In this document: in pieces, positions 46,790 through 57,785 of the stretch
Position numbering within the stretch: position 1 is the first letter of the stretch
Layout of the letters: each line of letters opens with the position of its first letter
Assembly (NCBI GenBank): GCA_039566865.1
Contig: CM076951.1
Span: 19,725,484-19,789,483, forward strand
Length of the DNA: 64,000 nt
Source: Aurelia coerulea
Taxonomy: Eukaryota; Cnidaria; Scyphozoa; Semaeostomeae; Ulmaridae
Direction: 5' to 3'
Program-made: the position numbers and the translations under genes
Notes under the pieces: model-generated
What the model saw: the letters and a program-made list of their open reading frames with translations, nothing else
Database searches by the model: none
Told to the model about the DNA's origin: nothing

Positions 46790-49196
46790 TTAGTTCATTT
46801 GGCAAACAGTTCCAGATCTGAGGTCCCATAGCTTTAAGGCTCTTGGAACCGAAGTTACCTGATTTGGTCGAAAATGATTTAAATTGTTGGGATTCCGAGA
46901 TGGATGCTTTGAACTTCTTGAACTAAAAATGTTATGCATAAAAGATGGACTCAAGTTGTTTATTGTCTTAAAGATTTCGACACAGAGGGTTCTTTGCCGA
47001 ACAACTTGCATTGTGCATCTTTTTGACCTAATAAGAAGATCATTATAGGAGCTTTTGTGATCATTTTACAGAAATCTAAGCGCGCGTTCCTGTATTCTTT
47101 CAATTTTCTGGACTGATTTTGAAGATGAAAAATACCAAACTAAAGGACAGTAGTTAAAATTCGAGTACACGAAACTTTGAACCAAAACTTCTTTTTCAGC
47201 AAAACCAATAAATGACTTAAGTCGTTTAAGAACGTTTAGTTGTGCCGCGGCTTTTTTGCAAAGGTTTGATATGTGTGGGTCAAAGTTCAATTTGTAATCT
47301 AGTGTTACACCTAAGAGTTTAACAGTCTCCTCAGACTTGATAGAATGTCCTTGGAAATCAAGATTTATTCCACAAGTATTTGTCTGGTCTTTTTTAACAA
47401 AAAGTGCATGGAATTTGTTAGGGTTAGCAATCATTTCATTTTGTTCGAGCCAAGAGAGAGCGCTATTTGCTTCACTTTCAAGAACCTTGACAAGATCCGG
47501 CAAGGATTTGGAAAAGAAAGCAAGCTTATTATCATCAGCATAATTGTACATGGTTGCTTGCTTTATGAAAGAGAAAAGATCATTTATATAGATATTGGAA
47601 AGAATAGGACCTAAAACTGATCCTTGGGGTACTCCTGGTACTATTTCTTGAAAAGAACTGCAGACATTATTTATCCGGACACTCTGTTTCCGTCCTTCCT
47701 TTCAGGTAGGAATAGACAAGAACCAATGCATTTTCATCAAAGCCATATGCATGAAGTTTGGCTATTATCAAATCATGCGGGATGCAATCAAAAGCCTTTG
47801 ACAGATCCATCAAGACGGACCCTACCATGAAGTTATTATCAAGCTTAGATTTCCACTCTTCTACGAGTTTAATCAAAACATGCTGTGTACTATAGGCTCT
47901 TCGATAAGCTGCAATGAAAATCGAAAGGGTCTTATCAAGGAAGGGGCTGAGCTGTTCCTTTAGAATTTTTTCAAAGATTTTTGAAAAAGTGTTTAGTATA
48001 CTGACTGGACGATAATTTCTCTCCACAGTACGAACGGGTTCACCTTTGTCTAAAGGGCAGACTGCTGCAGTTTTTGCATTCTGGGGAAATATGAAATTGC
48101 GAATGCTGCAATTCATGGCGTTAGTAAGAGGGATAGCTAAATCATCGCTAGCCAAAGAAACAAGTTTTGGTGGAATTTGATCAACACCTGTTGATTTACT
48201 GCCATCGAGCATTCTCAGTTGGAGCCATACATCTCTAGCAGTAACCTCATTGAAAGAAAATGATTCAAAAGTATGTTCAGGGTCTTGAAGTATGGCTAGA
48301 ATACTCGGATGGTCCTTATATTTATCGAGAATTAACTTGACAATTTCTCGATCGTCCTCAATCGAATTCGTATCTGCAATGCTGGAAGGTTTCTTACCAG
48401 ACGTATTTTCGACGATATTTATGTAATAATCGTTAAAGATCTCACATAAATCATGATCATTAGTAACTATTTTGTCATCTTTAACCAGTGAGATATCAGT
48501 ACCAGCTAGCACACCCTTATTTGAGAGAAAAGGTTTCACCAGATCCCAGAAAGCTTTATTGGACATGGGACCATTGCTGGTGACTCTCTTGAAGTGATTC
48601 TTAATGGCTTTTTTACGTAGGGCAACGCAGCGATTTCGTTGCTTCTTGAAAGCCACTACATTTTGGTTTGAAGGGTGTTTATTTAATCTTCTTTTAAACC
48701 TAGAACGAGTATACATAGCTTTTTTCAACTCTGGATTCATAAAGGGTGCATTATTTCCCCTCAGAAACTTTGTCTTGATGGGAGCGTGTTTGTCCACTAT
48801 ATTTCGGAAAGTATTGGTCAGATGATCGTAGGATTTGTCAGGGTTAGTTGCATTGCATTCAAATTGGGCTTGCTTTACATCATTCAAGAAATTTTCAGGA
48901 ACAAACTTTTTGTAGCTGCGGTATTTTATTTGTTTCGGTTTTAGCCTAGGAACAGTTGATTTCATAGTGGTAGCTACGAGACCATGATAGTCACTTAGAC
49001 CTACTTCAAAAACGGAAGTTTTCTGGAAAGACCTGGGTCTATTCGTTAAAATAACATCAATAGATGAGCTATGGTTCTTTGTGAAACAAGTTTTGGACGT
49101 CACTAAATTGGACAGACCGAACACATCACAAAAAGAAGCCAATTTGTCAAAACCAGGATCTGTTTTATTTTGAGTATCAATATTGATATCGCCCAT
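46790..49196 (-). pseudogene. LINE ORF2: endonuclease C-terminus and reverse transcriptase
   Basis: Minus frame 49196-47667 begins at GDINID, the last catalytic block of the EEP endonuclease, with SSIDVILTN and LSDYHGLV. It continues to RT motifs YRPVSILNTFSKIFEK and LMDLSKAFDCIPHDLI. A frameshift near 47686 leads to GVPQGSVLGPI and the catalytic YADDNKLAF (about 47540), then LGVTLDYKL. A TAA near 47066 precedes the rest of the C-terminus (46790-47011). One shift, one stop and 5' truncation make it dead, but the RT is otherwise well preserved. Confidence 0.88.
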
Positions 49197-50024
49197 TAAA
49201 ACTATTGATAGTAATGATGAGATTGAAGTCTGACCTTAAAGTTCAAGATCTTGCATACAGATTTAAGGTCTCTGTTGGCCTTGTGACATCAGTTATCTTC
49301 ACTTGGATACGGCTAATGTCTTTAGAATTCAAAACCCTTATCAAATGGGATGACAGAAGTGCAGTGAGGAGGTATCTGCCAAATGGATTTCGAAAGATTT
49401 ATCCAAAGTGCAGGGTAATTATCGACTGTACGGAGCTTTTTATAGAGACGCCATCAAGTCTTGAACTTGCTGCAATTTGCTGGAGCCAATACAAGCACCA
49501 TCATACCATCAAGTATCTTGTAGGTATAACGCCAAATGGTGCAATCAGTTTTGTATCCGACTGCTATGGAGGTAGAGCGACAGACATTTTCATTACTGAA
49601 AATTGCAGTTTTGCTAGGGGCCTTCTGCCAAATGATCAGGTGATGGCAGACAGAGGTTTCAAGATAAAAGACCATTTAGCCTACTATCAGTGCAGCTTGA
49701 CCATTCCTCCGTCCACGCACAGTAATTTGCAAATGACCAAACAAGATGTTGCTCAAACATCAAAAGTTGCAAATCTCAGAATTTTTGTTGAGAAGGCAAT
49801 AAGGAGAATGAAAGAATACGCTATATTGCAGACTGAACTGCCCATCCTTCTTTTGCCTCTGTGTGATGACATAGTGACACTTTGCGCAGCCTTCACAAAT
49901 TTAAAAAGATCACTGTTAGAACAATAAATGAAATGAATTTCAGAAATCTAACAAATTAATCTGCTTTTGTTGCAGTTTCAAATACATGTACTCCTGTTGC
50001 AGTTTTAATTTCCATAAAAAATTC

Positions 50025-51928
50025 TTAGAAAATATCAATGTTGTCTGTCATGTCAATCTCAATACAAAAGCGGCAAACAAAATCACCCTTTGGTCTTCTT
50101 TTCAGCTTTGCGCATGACCAGTGGCACCACAGTTCACACGAATAACACTCTATGCTGTTCTCTTCCATTGCTTCAAATTCTCCTTCTTCTAGACAAGCCT
50201 TGTCACAAAGTGGACAAAAGTAAAGTACTCTTTGCTTCAATAAAACCCTAGAAACATGTCCTTTGAAAAATATTATTGCATTGCATTCTAGAAGTGACCA
50301 GTGTGCGTTGTCGAATGGAATTTCCTCGATATGTGGATCTCCTAATGGAGTCCACACAACAAAAAATGCATGTTTAGCATCAAGTAATGCCATTTGTGTA
50401 GTGATTTGGCTGAAATATTTATGATTCGTACGTAAGCGAATACAACCTTCAGTTTCCTCTAAAAAATCCAGTTCTCTGTGTGATTCGAAAACTTGTTTTT
50501 GCCTTAGCTTGTAGGGGCACTTGTATTCAACTGGCACCTTACCACCATTGCAACATCTGCATGTAAAAATATTGTCGGGTGTGGCCCTAATAAATGGAAA
50601 CGCTTTGCTTGCAAGCAACCCGCAGTCCAAAAGTCTTCCATTTTGGTGTTTTTTGACAATTCTTTCTGCGAATGCCTTCCTTGCATCTGCCTCATGCTCC
50701 CTTCCATATTTGATGGCAGGAACAGCTCCTATATCCTGATCTTTAAAGAGTCGCACAAGCAGAGGAGTTACCTGGACTATTTTGCCCCGTGACCTACCAA
50801 TTTTGTCGACTTTTGTGCATACATCCCTTATTTTGGTAGCGGTTATGCATCCAACTCTCTGTTCCTTCCAAACTTGGGATCCGGCCTGCGCTCTGGTAGA
50901 TCTCTCGAGCTCTTGCAACTGATTTTCGTTGAAGGACATTTTTTCCGACAACAAGCTTACCAGACCTTGCTCACTCTTGTCTGGATTTTCCTCGTAGATT
51001 TCCTCCGCGATTACTGGCAGTGGATCGGGGCATGCATGCTTTCTTGGGGGCTCCTCACACTTTAACACAGCTGCCGCAGGCTGCTCATCTCTCAACTTTG
51101 CATAAAACTCCTGCGCCCTTTCGTCTTCTTTTCCTCTAAATTCTACAGGGCGAGGATCGAACGTCTTTTTAAATTCGCTTTCTTGTTTCGCTTTGTGACA
51201 TCGTGCTTTCTTATCTGAACATCTTTAATTCTCTTAAACTGTACATCTCTCTGTGTACTTACGTTCCATGGACATGCAACATCAGTGCAGGCAGGGTCTA
51301 TCATGCCTTTACTGTTCGCAAATTCAACCTTGTACAAGATGGCGACAACATGGTTGCAGCATTCGGCAAATCCAGCAGTACATGTGCAGTAGCCACACAC
51401 AACGTCTCCACTTTTCGAACAAAGTACCCACGCTTCACGGGGATCTTCGCGTAGTTTCTGTGATGGAGTTACTTTCGCCTTTAACAGCACTTTATCTTCA
51501 GAAATTTCATCAACAAAAACTTTGTGGACAAACCCGTTCATAAAATACGAATAGGCTTTCCGAGCTTTGTACTGACCTATATATTCTGTCTCGAAAGCTT
51601 TTTTCTCAATCACAAATGCAAATACTTTTCCAAGATCAACTCGAGGCCACAACGATACATTGTCAATCCAACTCTGATCTGAAATTTTAATTGGATCTGG
51701 AATTTCATAGTCATCCAGCATCTTGGTATATGTACCATTCAGTTCCTTTTCAAGATTGTCTAAATCTTGCCTCACAGGCTCCTTTTTCTCAAAAGCGACC
51801 AGTGCTCTCGCCGCTAAGTCAAGTTTGGTCCCTTCTTGCGATAATACCCTCATGGCGAGAAAATACTTCAACTCATGAACGGTCCATTCGAGAAAATCAG
51901 CACATGTTATGCTAGAAGCAATCATCAA
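50025..51928 (-). CDS. SWIM zinc finger / YqaJ nuclease / PHD finger protein (accessory gene)
   Basis: Two long minus frames, 51928-51143 and 51095-50025, join if an intron of 53 bp (51262-51210; GTAAGT..AG) is removed, giving about 616 residues. Order: an N-terminal helix pair (LEWTVHELKYFLAMRVL) like a SAP module; a SWIM finger (CTCTAGFAECCNH, about residues 190-205); a YqaJ-type PD-(D/E)xK nuclease with GREHEAD (about 391-397), ATPDN (Asp about 434) and VEYKCP (Glu about 450, Lys about 452); then a Cys/His-rich PHD-type finger (about 551-605). All presumed nuclease residues are present. It starts just inside the right inverted repeat and converges on the transposase. A frameshift instead of the small intron is possible. 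The role may be processing excision or integration ends (inference). Confidence 0.83.
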
Positions 51929-52044
51929 ACTGCTAAAAATTCAATAAACAATCTTCCACTTCAGTTCTTTAGTTTTCGAAAAAGTCTGTGAAAATGTTTG
52001 GATCTTTGGCATACATTCATTTGGTTGGAAGATTCGCCCCGGCA

Positions 52045-52648
52045 TTTTTCCCCGTTGATTCATGCTGTAACTACGTAAATCAACTGCCTCCCCATGAAAA
52101 TAACCAATGAAATACTGTCCCATGGGTCTTCCCCTGAGTTTTATCCAATCAACAGTGAGCTGGGATCGTTTTGTGAGATATCCGCCCACAGTTGACTGAG
52201 TCAGGGAAATGACGCATTTGTGCACGACTGTGCATATGATCATGGAACTTTGAGCACGTGAAATTTCTCGAAAAAGAGGCCTATGACGACGATTTTTGTT
52301 GCAAAAGAGAGGCAGATCCATAATGGTTACAAGGAAACAAACATTTTCCTTCAAGGGGGCGCTGTGGGCACAGGGAAACGATTTTCCCGAGCGCGGTTTG
52401 GCTTAGGCCGATATGGAGCTGTGATCAAGATGGAAGGAAACAAGGAAGAAAACAACAACTTATTGACCTTGTAAGTACTCATATCAAACAAATAATGTTT
52501 CTAGCATAAATAGATCAATAAATAAAAGCAATATACCTGCAAGAACGACATTTTCAGAGCTCAAAAAGTTTCGTGTTTCTGAGCGCGCCGCCATTATGGC
52601 CTAAATCCTACCTAATTCAAAATGGTAGCAATAACCATGAAAAGGCTT
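52045..52648. repeat. Right terminal inverted repeat, about 600 bp
   Basis: Inverse copy of 44876-45475. Its inner edge lies about 115 bp upstream of the SWIM-YqaJ start codon, the same distance as on the transposase side, so both genes probably use the same promoter sequence. Confidence 0.85.
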
Positions 52649-54229
52649 ATTAAAACAACACCCTTCTGGTGGACCATGTCGGACCCCATATGCTACAAGC
52701 AACAACTATGGCGTAAAGCTCTTGCCAGTTTATACTGATGCCTGGAGCAGAGAGTAGCTGTGACTCCGCCCATTTGCCTTGGAACCACTGGGTTCCATAG
52801 ATACTACCGAAACCGAGCGTTCCAGAAGCATCTGTGTACAATGATAAGCTTGCAGAAGTATCCCAACATTGGCGTAAGAAAAATTGATGCCCGTTCCAAT
52901 CCCTAACAAATAATATCCACAGATCCAAGTCTGCAAAAAATTCTTTTGTAAGCCGTATGTGGTGATGGGGTTTCTTTACTCCTATTGTGAGATTAATAAT
53001 ATGTTGGAGAAAGGGACGGCCCGGGGGTACTACCCTGCATGCGAAGTTTAGGGTTCCTATCAAAGATTGAAGCTCTTTCAAAGTGGCAAACTTTTTTGTC
53101 TGCCATTTATCAAGTTCTTCTTGCATACGCCTGACCTTGCCATGTGGCAAGCATGCTTCCATTTTTTTGAGTCTAAGACAATGCCCAGGAACTCTAACCG
53201 TGTCAATGGACCCTGAGTCTTAGGGTGGAAAATGGGGACTTGAAGTTGTTTGAACGTGAGTAACATGCTGTTTAGGCTTGCCATACCTGCTTGTGAGGGA
53301 TCACCATTTTTGTTATGGCTAGGAGGCTCCATGATTAGAAAATCATCCAAAAAATGGGTCGCGTACGTGATGGCACACTTTTCCTTAAGAATCCACTCAA
53401 TACTATCAGATAATTTATTAAATAAGAACGGGGCACTGCGGAGACCGAAGGGAAGAACCTTATCAAAATAATAAGAACCATCCCATTGCATACCTAGGAG
53501 GTCATAGTCATCTGGATGGACCGGAAACAAATGGAAGGCAGATTCAATATCCGTCTTACACGTAAGTGTACCTCGGCCTAAGGACTGAATACTTTGGATT
53601 GCGTTATCAATAGTAACATAAGTTAAAGAAAACTCTTCCTTGTCAATACAAGAATTAATTGATACGCCTGACTTTGGATATGACAAGTGAAAAATTGTCC
53701 GAACTTTTTCAGAATGCTTTTTTGGAACAATTCCTAGCGGAGAGACTTGTAAGTTTGGGAAAGGTGGCTCAGCAAAAGGACCTGCAACCTGGCCTAACTT
53801 GACTTCTGCCTCCAGATTTTCAGTAACGATAGTTTGATTCGCAAGAGCTGTCAGAAGGTTCCTTGAAGACCTTGCGATGCGAGGGCCTTTATAGCCTATA
53901 TGAGCCCCAAATCTCAACTGACCACATAATGTTGAGGCAAAGGTAGGATCTGGGTGATGGGACAGCTCTTGCTCTAGCCTATCGACATTAATTGGGGTTA
54001 CATGAACATCCTGTGGAGAAAAATCATTAGTTGGTGTTGGAGCTACTTTTAGTACAATTCTTTCCTGGGTGTTTTCCACCACACCCTGGTCGATTGCAGA
54101 TGTGAGGGAACTTGCAAGGGTTGAAGCGACATTGTGTCCCATTGTTATAATTGTTGCAGCTGATGACGCTCCTTTTGTCAGTCCCATTTGCGCAAGTGGA
54201 GGGTCCTTCAGTGAAAACAGAATACTCAT
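52649..54229 (-). pseudogene. DIRS-like element, reverse transcriptase and RNase H
   Basis: Frame 54229-53078 starts inside gag in another frame, as usual for DIRS overlaps. It carries QVSPLGIVPKK, TDIESAFHLFPVHP, LPFGLRSAPFLFNKL and the catalytic THFLDDFL. At an A7 run near 53170 the reading must shift to frame 53162-52650, which gives PHGKVRRMQEEL, LKELQSLIGTLNFAC and RNase H (LYTDASGTLGFG, SINWQELYAIVVA). The RNase H frame breaks at 52648 where the DNA transposon is inserted, and resumes at 44873. With the tyrosine recombinase downstream this is a DIRS1-like layout. Confidence 0.87.
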
Positions 54230-55101
54230 CTTGCAACTGTCCTGGATTGGCGCAGAAAATCTTTATCCACAATTCCTGGTCGATTCTCTTCCACGATGCG
54301 GCCTTGTTGTTCGCGATTTTGTGGCGAAATTTATAGTCGTAGATCTGCCAGGCAATATAATTGTGCTGTTTGGCAGCAGAACGGATAGTATCCATATACT
54401 CGATCAGCTCAGTTGCTTTCAATGGATACTTTCGAGACATGATCTTCATAAATAAAGTGAAAGCTGTTGTCCAGTCATCGATGCTAAGAATTTTTGAGTG
54501 GCGAGGCGATCGCTTGGATAACTTTAGCTCCGAGTTTTTTCCAACAGAGAGAGAAAACTCGTTTTCATCAGAATCTATCTGCATTTTGTGCAGATTTTTT
54601 TGGTAATAATTTTGATAGCTCAAAGAACTCACCACTTTGAATGGCTTTGATATAGGCTGCAGGGACTTCCATGGTTTGGTCGTAAGAAGCAGAAGCAGCA
54701 GATGATTGCTCCTCAAGGCAATGAGCACCCAGGCTCTCAAAATTACTGCAAATGTTCCCGAAGGATCTTTCTACAGCAGGACAAGTTGTAGGGTCATCAC
54801 TTCTTGTTGGTGGCGATACAACAAATGATTGCTCATCGCGTGGCCTCGAAGTGCTTGCTTGATTTAACCCAGCAAGTACATCCCTTATTGCAGTGGAAAC
54901 CAATGCCGTAATAGCTGCAGTTTGCTCTGTAGTGAAAGGCTGGCTTGGCGGAACCTGTACCGATGAAGGGTTTTGGTTTTCAGCAATAGACTGAGAACTT
55001 GACGTACTTGGTTGAGAACTTGACGTGCTCGGCTGAGAACTTGGCTGAGAACTTGACGTATTGTTCGTGTCGATGACCTTTCGCTCCTTCGAGAAGCTCA
55101 T
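54027..55101 (-). pseudogene. DIRS-like element, gag
   Basis: Frame 55101-54568 starts at MSFSKERKV and has a Ser/Gln/Pro repeat (SQPSTSS, several copies) followed by a mixed helical region. At an A7 run near 54597 the frame shifts to the one ending at 54027, which holds LSIDDWTTAFTLFMKIM and a Cys/His cluster CRFNPCKFPHICNRPGCGGKH, a zinc-finger end typical of DIRS gag proteins that bind RNA. It overlaps the RT frame by about 200 bp. Whether the A7 shift is decay, a sequence error or programmed slippage cannot be told from one copy. Confidence 0.78.
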
Positions 55102-56003
55102 GAAGGTATTTCAGCATTTTTGTAAAAAAGGGGGAGTAAAGCTTGATGTAATTTTAAAACGAGTTCATTTGCCCTCTTCGTAAAAGTATGATAAACATGA
55201 ATTGCGTGCACTTATATGCAACTTAGATATTAATGGGGCAGGCTTTCTTCAAAGGGGTTATTGTAAAACAGATTTACATTGCTTGGTGATCTTTGTTTGA
55301 AGGCAGCATTGAGAATGAAAATACTTCAATTGGATTAACGTGCTAAGGAAGGGGTGGAATTTTATCTCTGCGTACTTTTCTGTGGTGAAATCAAGCAATT
55401 AGTGTATATGTTAGCTTTCCATAAACTTGTATTCAGAAAATCTTGGTGAAGTATGTTGATGTTGAGCTTGAGATTTAACTAAAGTTTCTATGTAAAACAC
55501 GACCTCGACTTGGAAGAGAGGTCACAATACCTAACATTGTCATAAGGCAAAAATTAACCAGCCTCGTAAATTTATGAGTCGAAAATCAATGGATTATGTC
55601 CTTGAAAATGGGTCTTTAAAACGATGGTTTTCATTAGGATTCGCTATATGGAGAGCTCACTGTGCGTTATGTTAACCCTATCCAGACTGGGGGAGGGGGG
55701 TGCTCATTCAGCCCCCCCCCCACATACTTAACTGAGCACTGCTCCAAATTGGTTCAGCAACAAATAGGTTGATGATCTTTAGTAGGCACCAGAACCTATC
55801 TCCTCCATAACAGCTCTTGCTGCTGTGAACCACCTCCGCAACCTTATGAACCACAATCACATGCCAACAATGATCGTTCTGAAGGAATTTCGTTTTCGTT
55901 ACTTCGTTTTCGTTTCATCAATTCGCGAGCCTCGCTCCCAGTACATGAAAGTAAATTATTTGGCGGGAAATGTCTGGCAAGGGGAAATTCTGTCTCAACA
56001 AAA
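55102..56003. other. No gene recognised
   Basis: 5' side of the DIRS element and spacer. Near 55676-55730 a G-run and C-run surround TGCTCATTCAGCC (possible MITE end; similar TAACCCTATCCAGACT at 40190). No coding evidence before the exon at 56004. Confidence 0.4.
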
Positions 56004-56145
56004 ATGGCAAATGAACAGGAACCTACAAAAACAACACACAAAGTTGACACATTGGAAGAAGCACTAACCTTACTGAACGAGCACGAGCTTCAAAACACAT
56101 TACGCTTTGCTACTTTTTATGGCAGGAAAGATTTTGGCAGCGCTG
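56004..56145 (+). CDS. Orphan first exon of an unknown gene
   Basis: An ATG in good context (AAAATGGCA) opens 47 codons plus one base up to donor GTAAGC. The peptide runs MANEQEPTKTTHKVDTLEEA, then LLNEHELQNTLRFATFYGRKDFGS. It looks like real acidic, helical protein, and similar openings occur in cnidarian repeat-linked proteins. No partner exon was found: the next 500 bp hold a MITE (56214-56638), and downstream frames are weak. It may be the stub of a gene cut by insertions. Confidence 0.45.
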
Positions 56146-56213
56146 GTAAGCACAAGTGATTTTTTTTGTGAGACACTCATTTGTAATGGGGAACTAATGG
56201 GATGGCTAAAACC

Positions 56214-56638
56214 CCGGGGGAGGGGGGTAATCCCATTATGTCCAGTCGGTTTGAGGGTCTTACCAAATGGCTACCAAATGGCCCTAATTGTCCAACACAT
56301 ACTACCAATTGGGGGTTATCCAAGATTCCTCGCCAGTTATAAGATTTCCGCTCAGTAGCTCCTCCGTATGGCAATATGGTCGTTGCAGCTGTAATAATCA
56401 ATGAATTTTGAAGTTTTCTTGCTTTTTCAATCAGTTTTTGAACTAGAAAATTTTGAAAAACTGCAGAAAATTTTCAATAGTAGATGCTACCAAATGGCCC
56501 AATTTTAGGTCCATTAACTACCATTTTGGGGGTTTCTGGAAAAAAGATACTACCACCGTTGAAGGTATTTTTCAAAGTTTTAGCTTTGGGTCTCTCTGAC
56601 TGGAACCCCCTGTCAGGCCGCAATGGGAGTACCCCCTG
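56214..56638. mobile_element. G/C-rich-ended MITE, 10-bp TSD
   Basis: A 425-bp element between perfect copies of GGCTAAAACC (56204-56213 and 56639-56648). The left end reads CCGGGGGAGGGGGGTAATCC; the right end inverted reads CAGGGGGTACTCCCATT. Inside, CTACCAAATGGCC recurs. The 10-bp duplication again suggests a Mutator-like mobiliser. Confidence 0.7.
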
Positions 56639-57661
56639 GGCTAAAACCATATGGCTAACACTTAAACTCTAGAAATACATAAGATAAGCACTAAGAGACT
56701 TTTCTAAAGATAAATTCAAAGCTTACTGTGATAAAAATGCTATTAGAATCCTATTCTTGAGCAATTTTTTGAGCAATTTAAGATATTTTGAGTCCAGTAC
56801 AACCTTTTTCTTGCCAACGTTTGTTTATATGTAAAGAACTTTCGAAAAAAAATTAGAAAGTTTCAGTTCTAAAGAGCAGAGACTTTGCAATGATGTGGGC
56901 CCAAACAATACAATTATGGTAGTTTCCTTCCTCCTTTGAAAAATGTCATGTGGCACATAGCTGCAAAACAATGATTCAGTGCATCCAAAATTTTCCTATC
57001 AAAATTCATTCTTTGCCTCAGTAGATGAATCGTTTCTATGGGCCTACCTAGGCCTAGGCCTACCGGTTATTTTTTCAAATTAAGCCAAATTATAGCTCAG
57101 GCATACAAGGTCCACAAAACGCAAAAAGTACTAAAAATGTGAGGTCGCGGCACACTCTTGGAGCTAAAATATTTTTTATAAAGAATTGTTCAAAATGTAA
57201 GTCGGGCATTCCTACCTTGTTAATTCTTCGTAAATCAGCATTTATTTGCCTTCTTCGCTTTGCTGTAAAATGCTTGCTACCATCACCATCTTTGTGTCAG
57301 TTTGAATTTCTCGAACAAGAACGAAATCGTGCAATTTTCATCGTTTCGTGTCTTCTCTTCTCGTTTGCTCGGAAGACGTCGACACAAGACGACAAGCCCT
57401 CGTCACATCGTCTGTTGTCGATGACATTGCGAGGGTTAGTGTTAAATTTCCGCTATGGAGGAGATAGGTTTTGGTGCATACTAAAGATCATCAACCCAAC
57501 AAATAGCAACAATAACAACAACAACAACTACAATAAAACACAGATCTACAATTTAACGTCCAAGGACAATGAACAGGAAGACTACACAACAAAACAACGA
57601 ATGAAACAAAACTTTATTTAACCTTATAAAGACAAAAACGATAAAGTTTAACTCATACGCT

Positions 57662-57785
57662 CCGAATGTTGTATTTCTACAACATCGTTTGTACCGCTTT
57701 GTATCCCGAATGTTGTAGATCTGCAACACACATTGTTCGCCCGTGTGTCCCGAATGTTGTATATCTACAACATCGTTCTGATTGG
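57662..57785. repeat. Triplicated ATGTTGTA..TACAACA palindrome
   Basis: CGAATGTTGTA(T/G)(A/T)TCT(A/G)CAACA occurs at about 57663, 57709 and 57759, spaced about 46-50 bp, with CCCGAATG before copies 2 and 3. Each copy is an inverted repeat around TCTA/GATC. No ORF. Confidence 0.75.

Larger units (their letters stand above)
46339..49199 (-). mobile_element. 5'-truncated LINE (Jockey/CR1-like) inside the transposase gene
   Basis: A 2,861-bp insertion flanked by AACTATTG (46331-46338 and 49200-49207). The minus-strand 3' end at 46339 carries a short (ACAA)n tail. The 5' end is cut off inside the endonuclease domain. It must be the youngest of the three nested insertions here. Confidence 0.88.
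45595..49927 (+). pseudogene. THAP-DDE (DDE_Tnp_4-like) transposase, split by a LINE
   Basis: Coding parts are 45595-46338 and 49208-49927. Without the LINE and one copy of AACTATTG the frame is continuous, about 487 residues. Residues 1-90 form a THAP zinc finger: CCVGPC (Cys 7 and 11), then VCSNHF (Cys 65, His 68). A basic linker follows, then RPGPARKLSLERELL, the start of a helix-turn-helix that continues after the LINE (LKVQDLAYRFKVSVGLV). The catalytic domain shows IIDCTE (Asp about 321), VMADRGF (Asp about 396) and VEKAIRRM (Glu about 443). This order is that of THAP/Harbinger-like transposases. The DDE residues are intact; only the LINE disables it. The enzyme would bind and cut the 600-bp repeats. 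Confidence 0.87.
44876..52648. mobile_element. ISL2EU-like two-gene DNA transposon (THAP-DDE plus YqaJ)
   Basis: A 7,773-bp insertion that splits the DIRS RNase H codons. Both ends read AAGCCTTTTCATGGTTATTG in inverse orientation, and inverted identity continues for about 600 bp. AT lies at each flank (44874-44875 and 52649-52650), fitting a 2-bp duplication. Minus a 2,861-bp LINE, the element is about 4.9 kb. It holds a transposase gene on plus and a nuclease-like gene on minus, facing each other. A DDE transposase paired with a YqaJ nuclease is the hallmark of the ISL2EU group as I know it. A PIF/Harbinger relative is the alternative, since the DDE domain is of that broad type. Confidence 0.82.

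Noticed and set aside
57139..57621. 160-aa plus-strand protein
   Set aside because: Ends in a simple Asn repeat from an AAC microsatellite; no domain or splice support.
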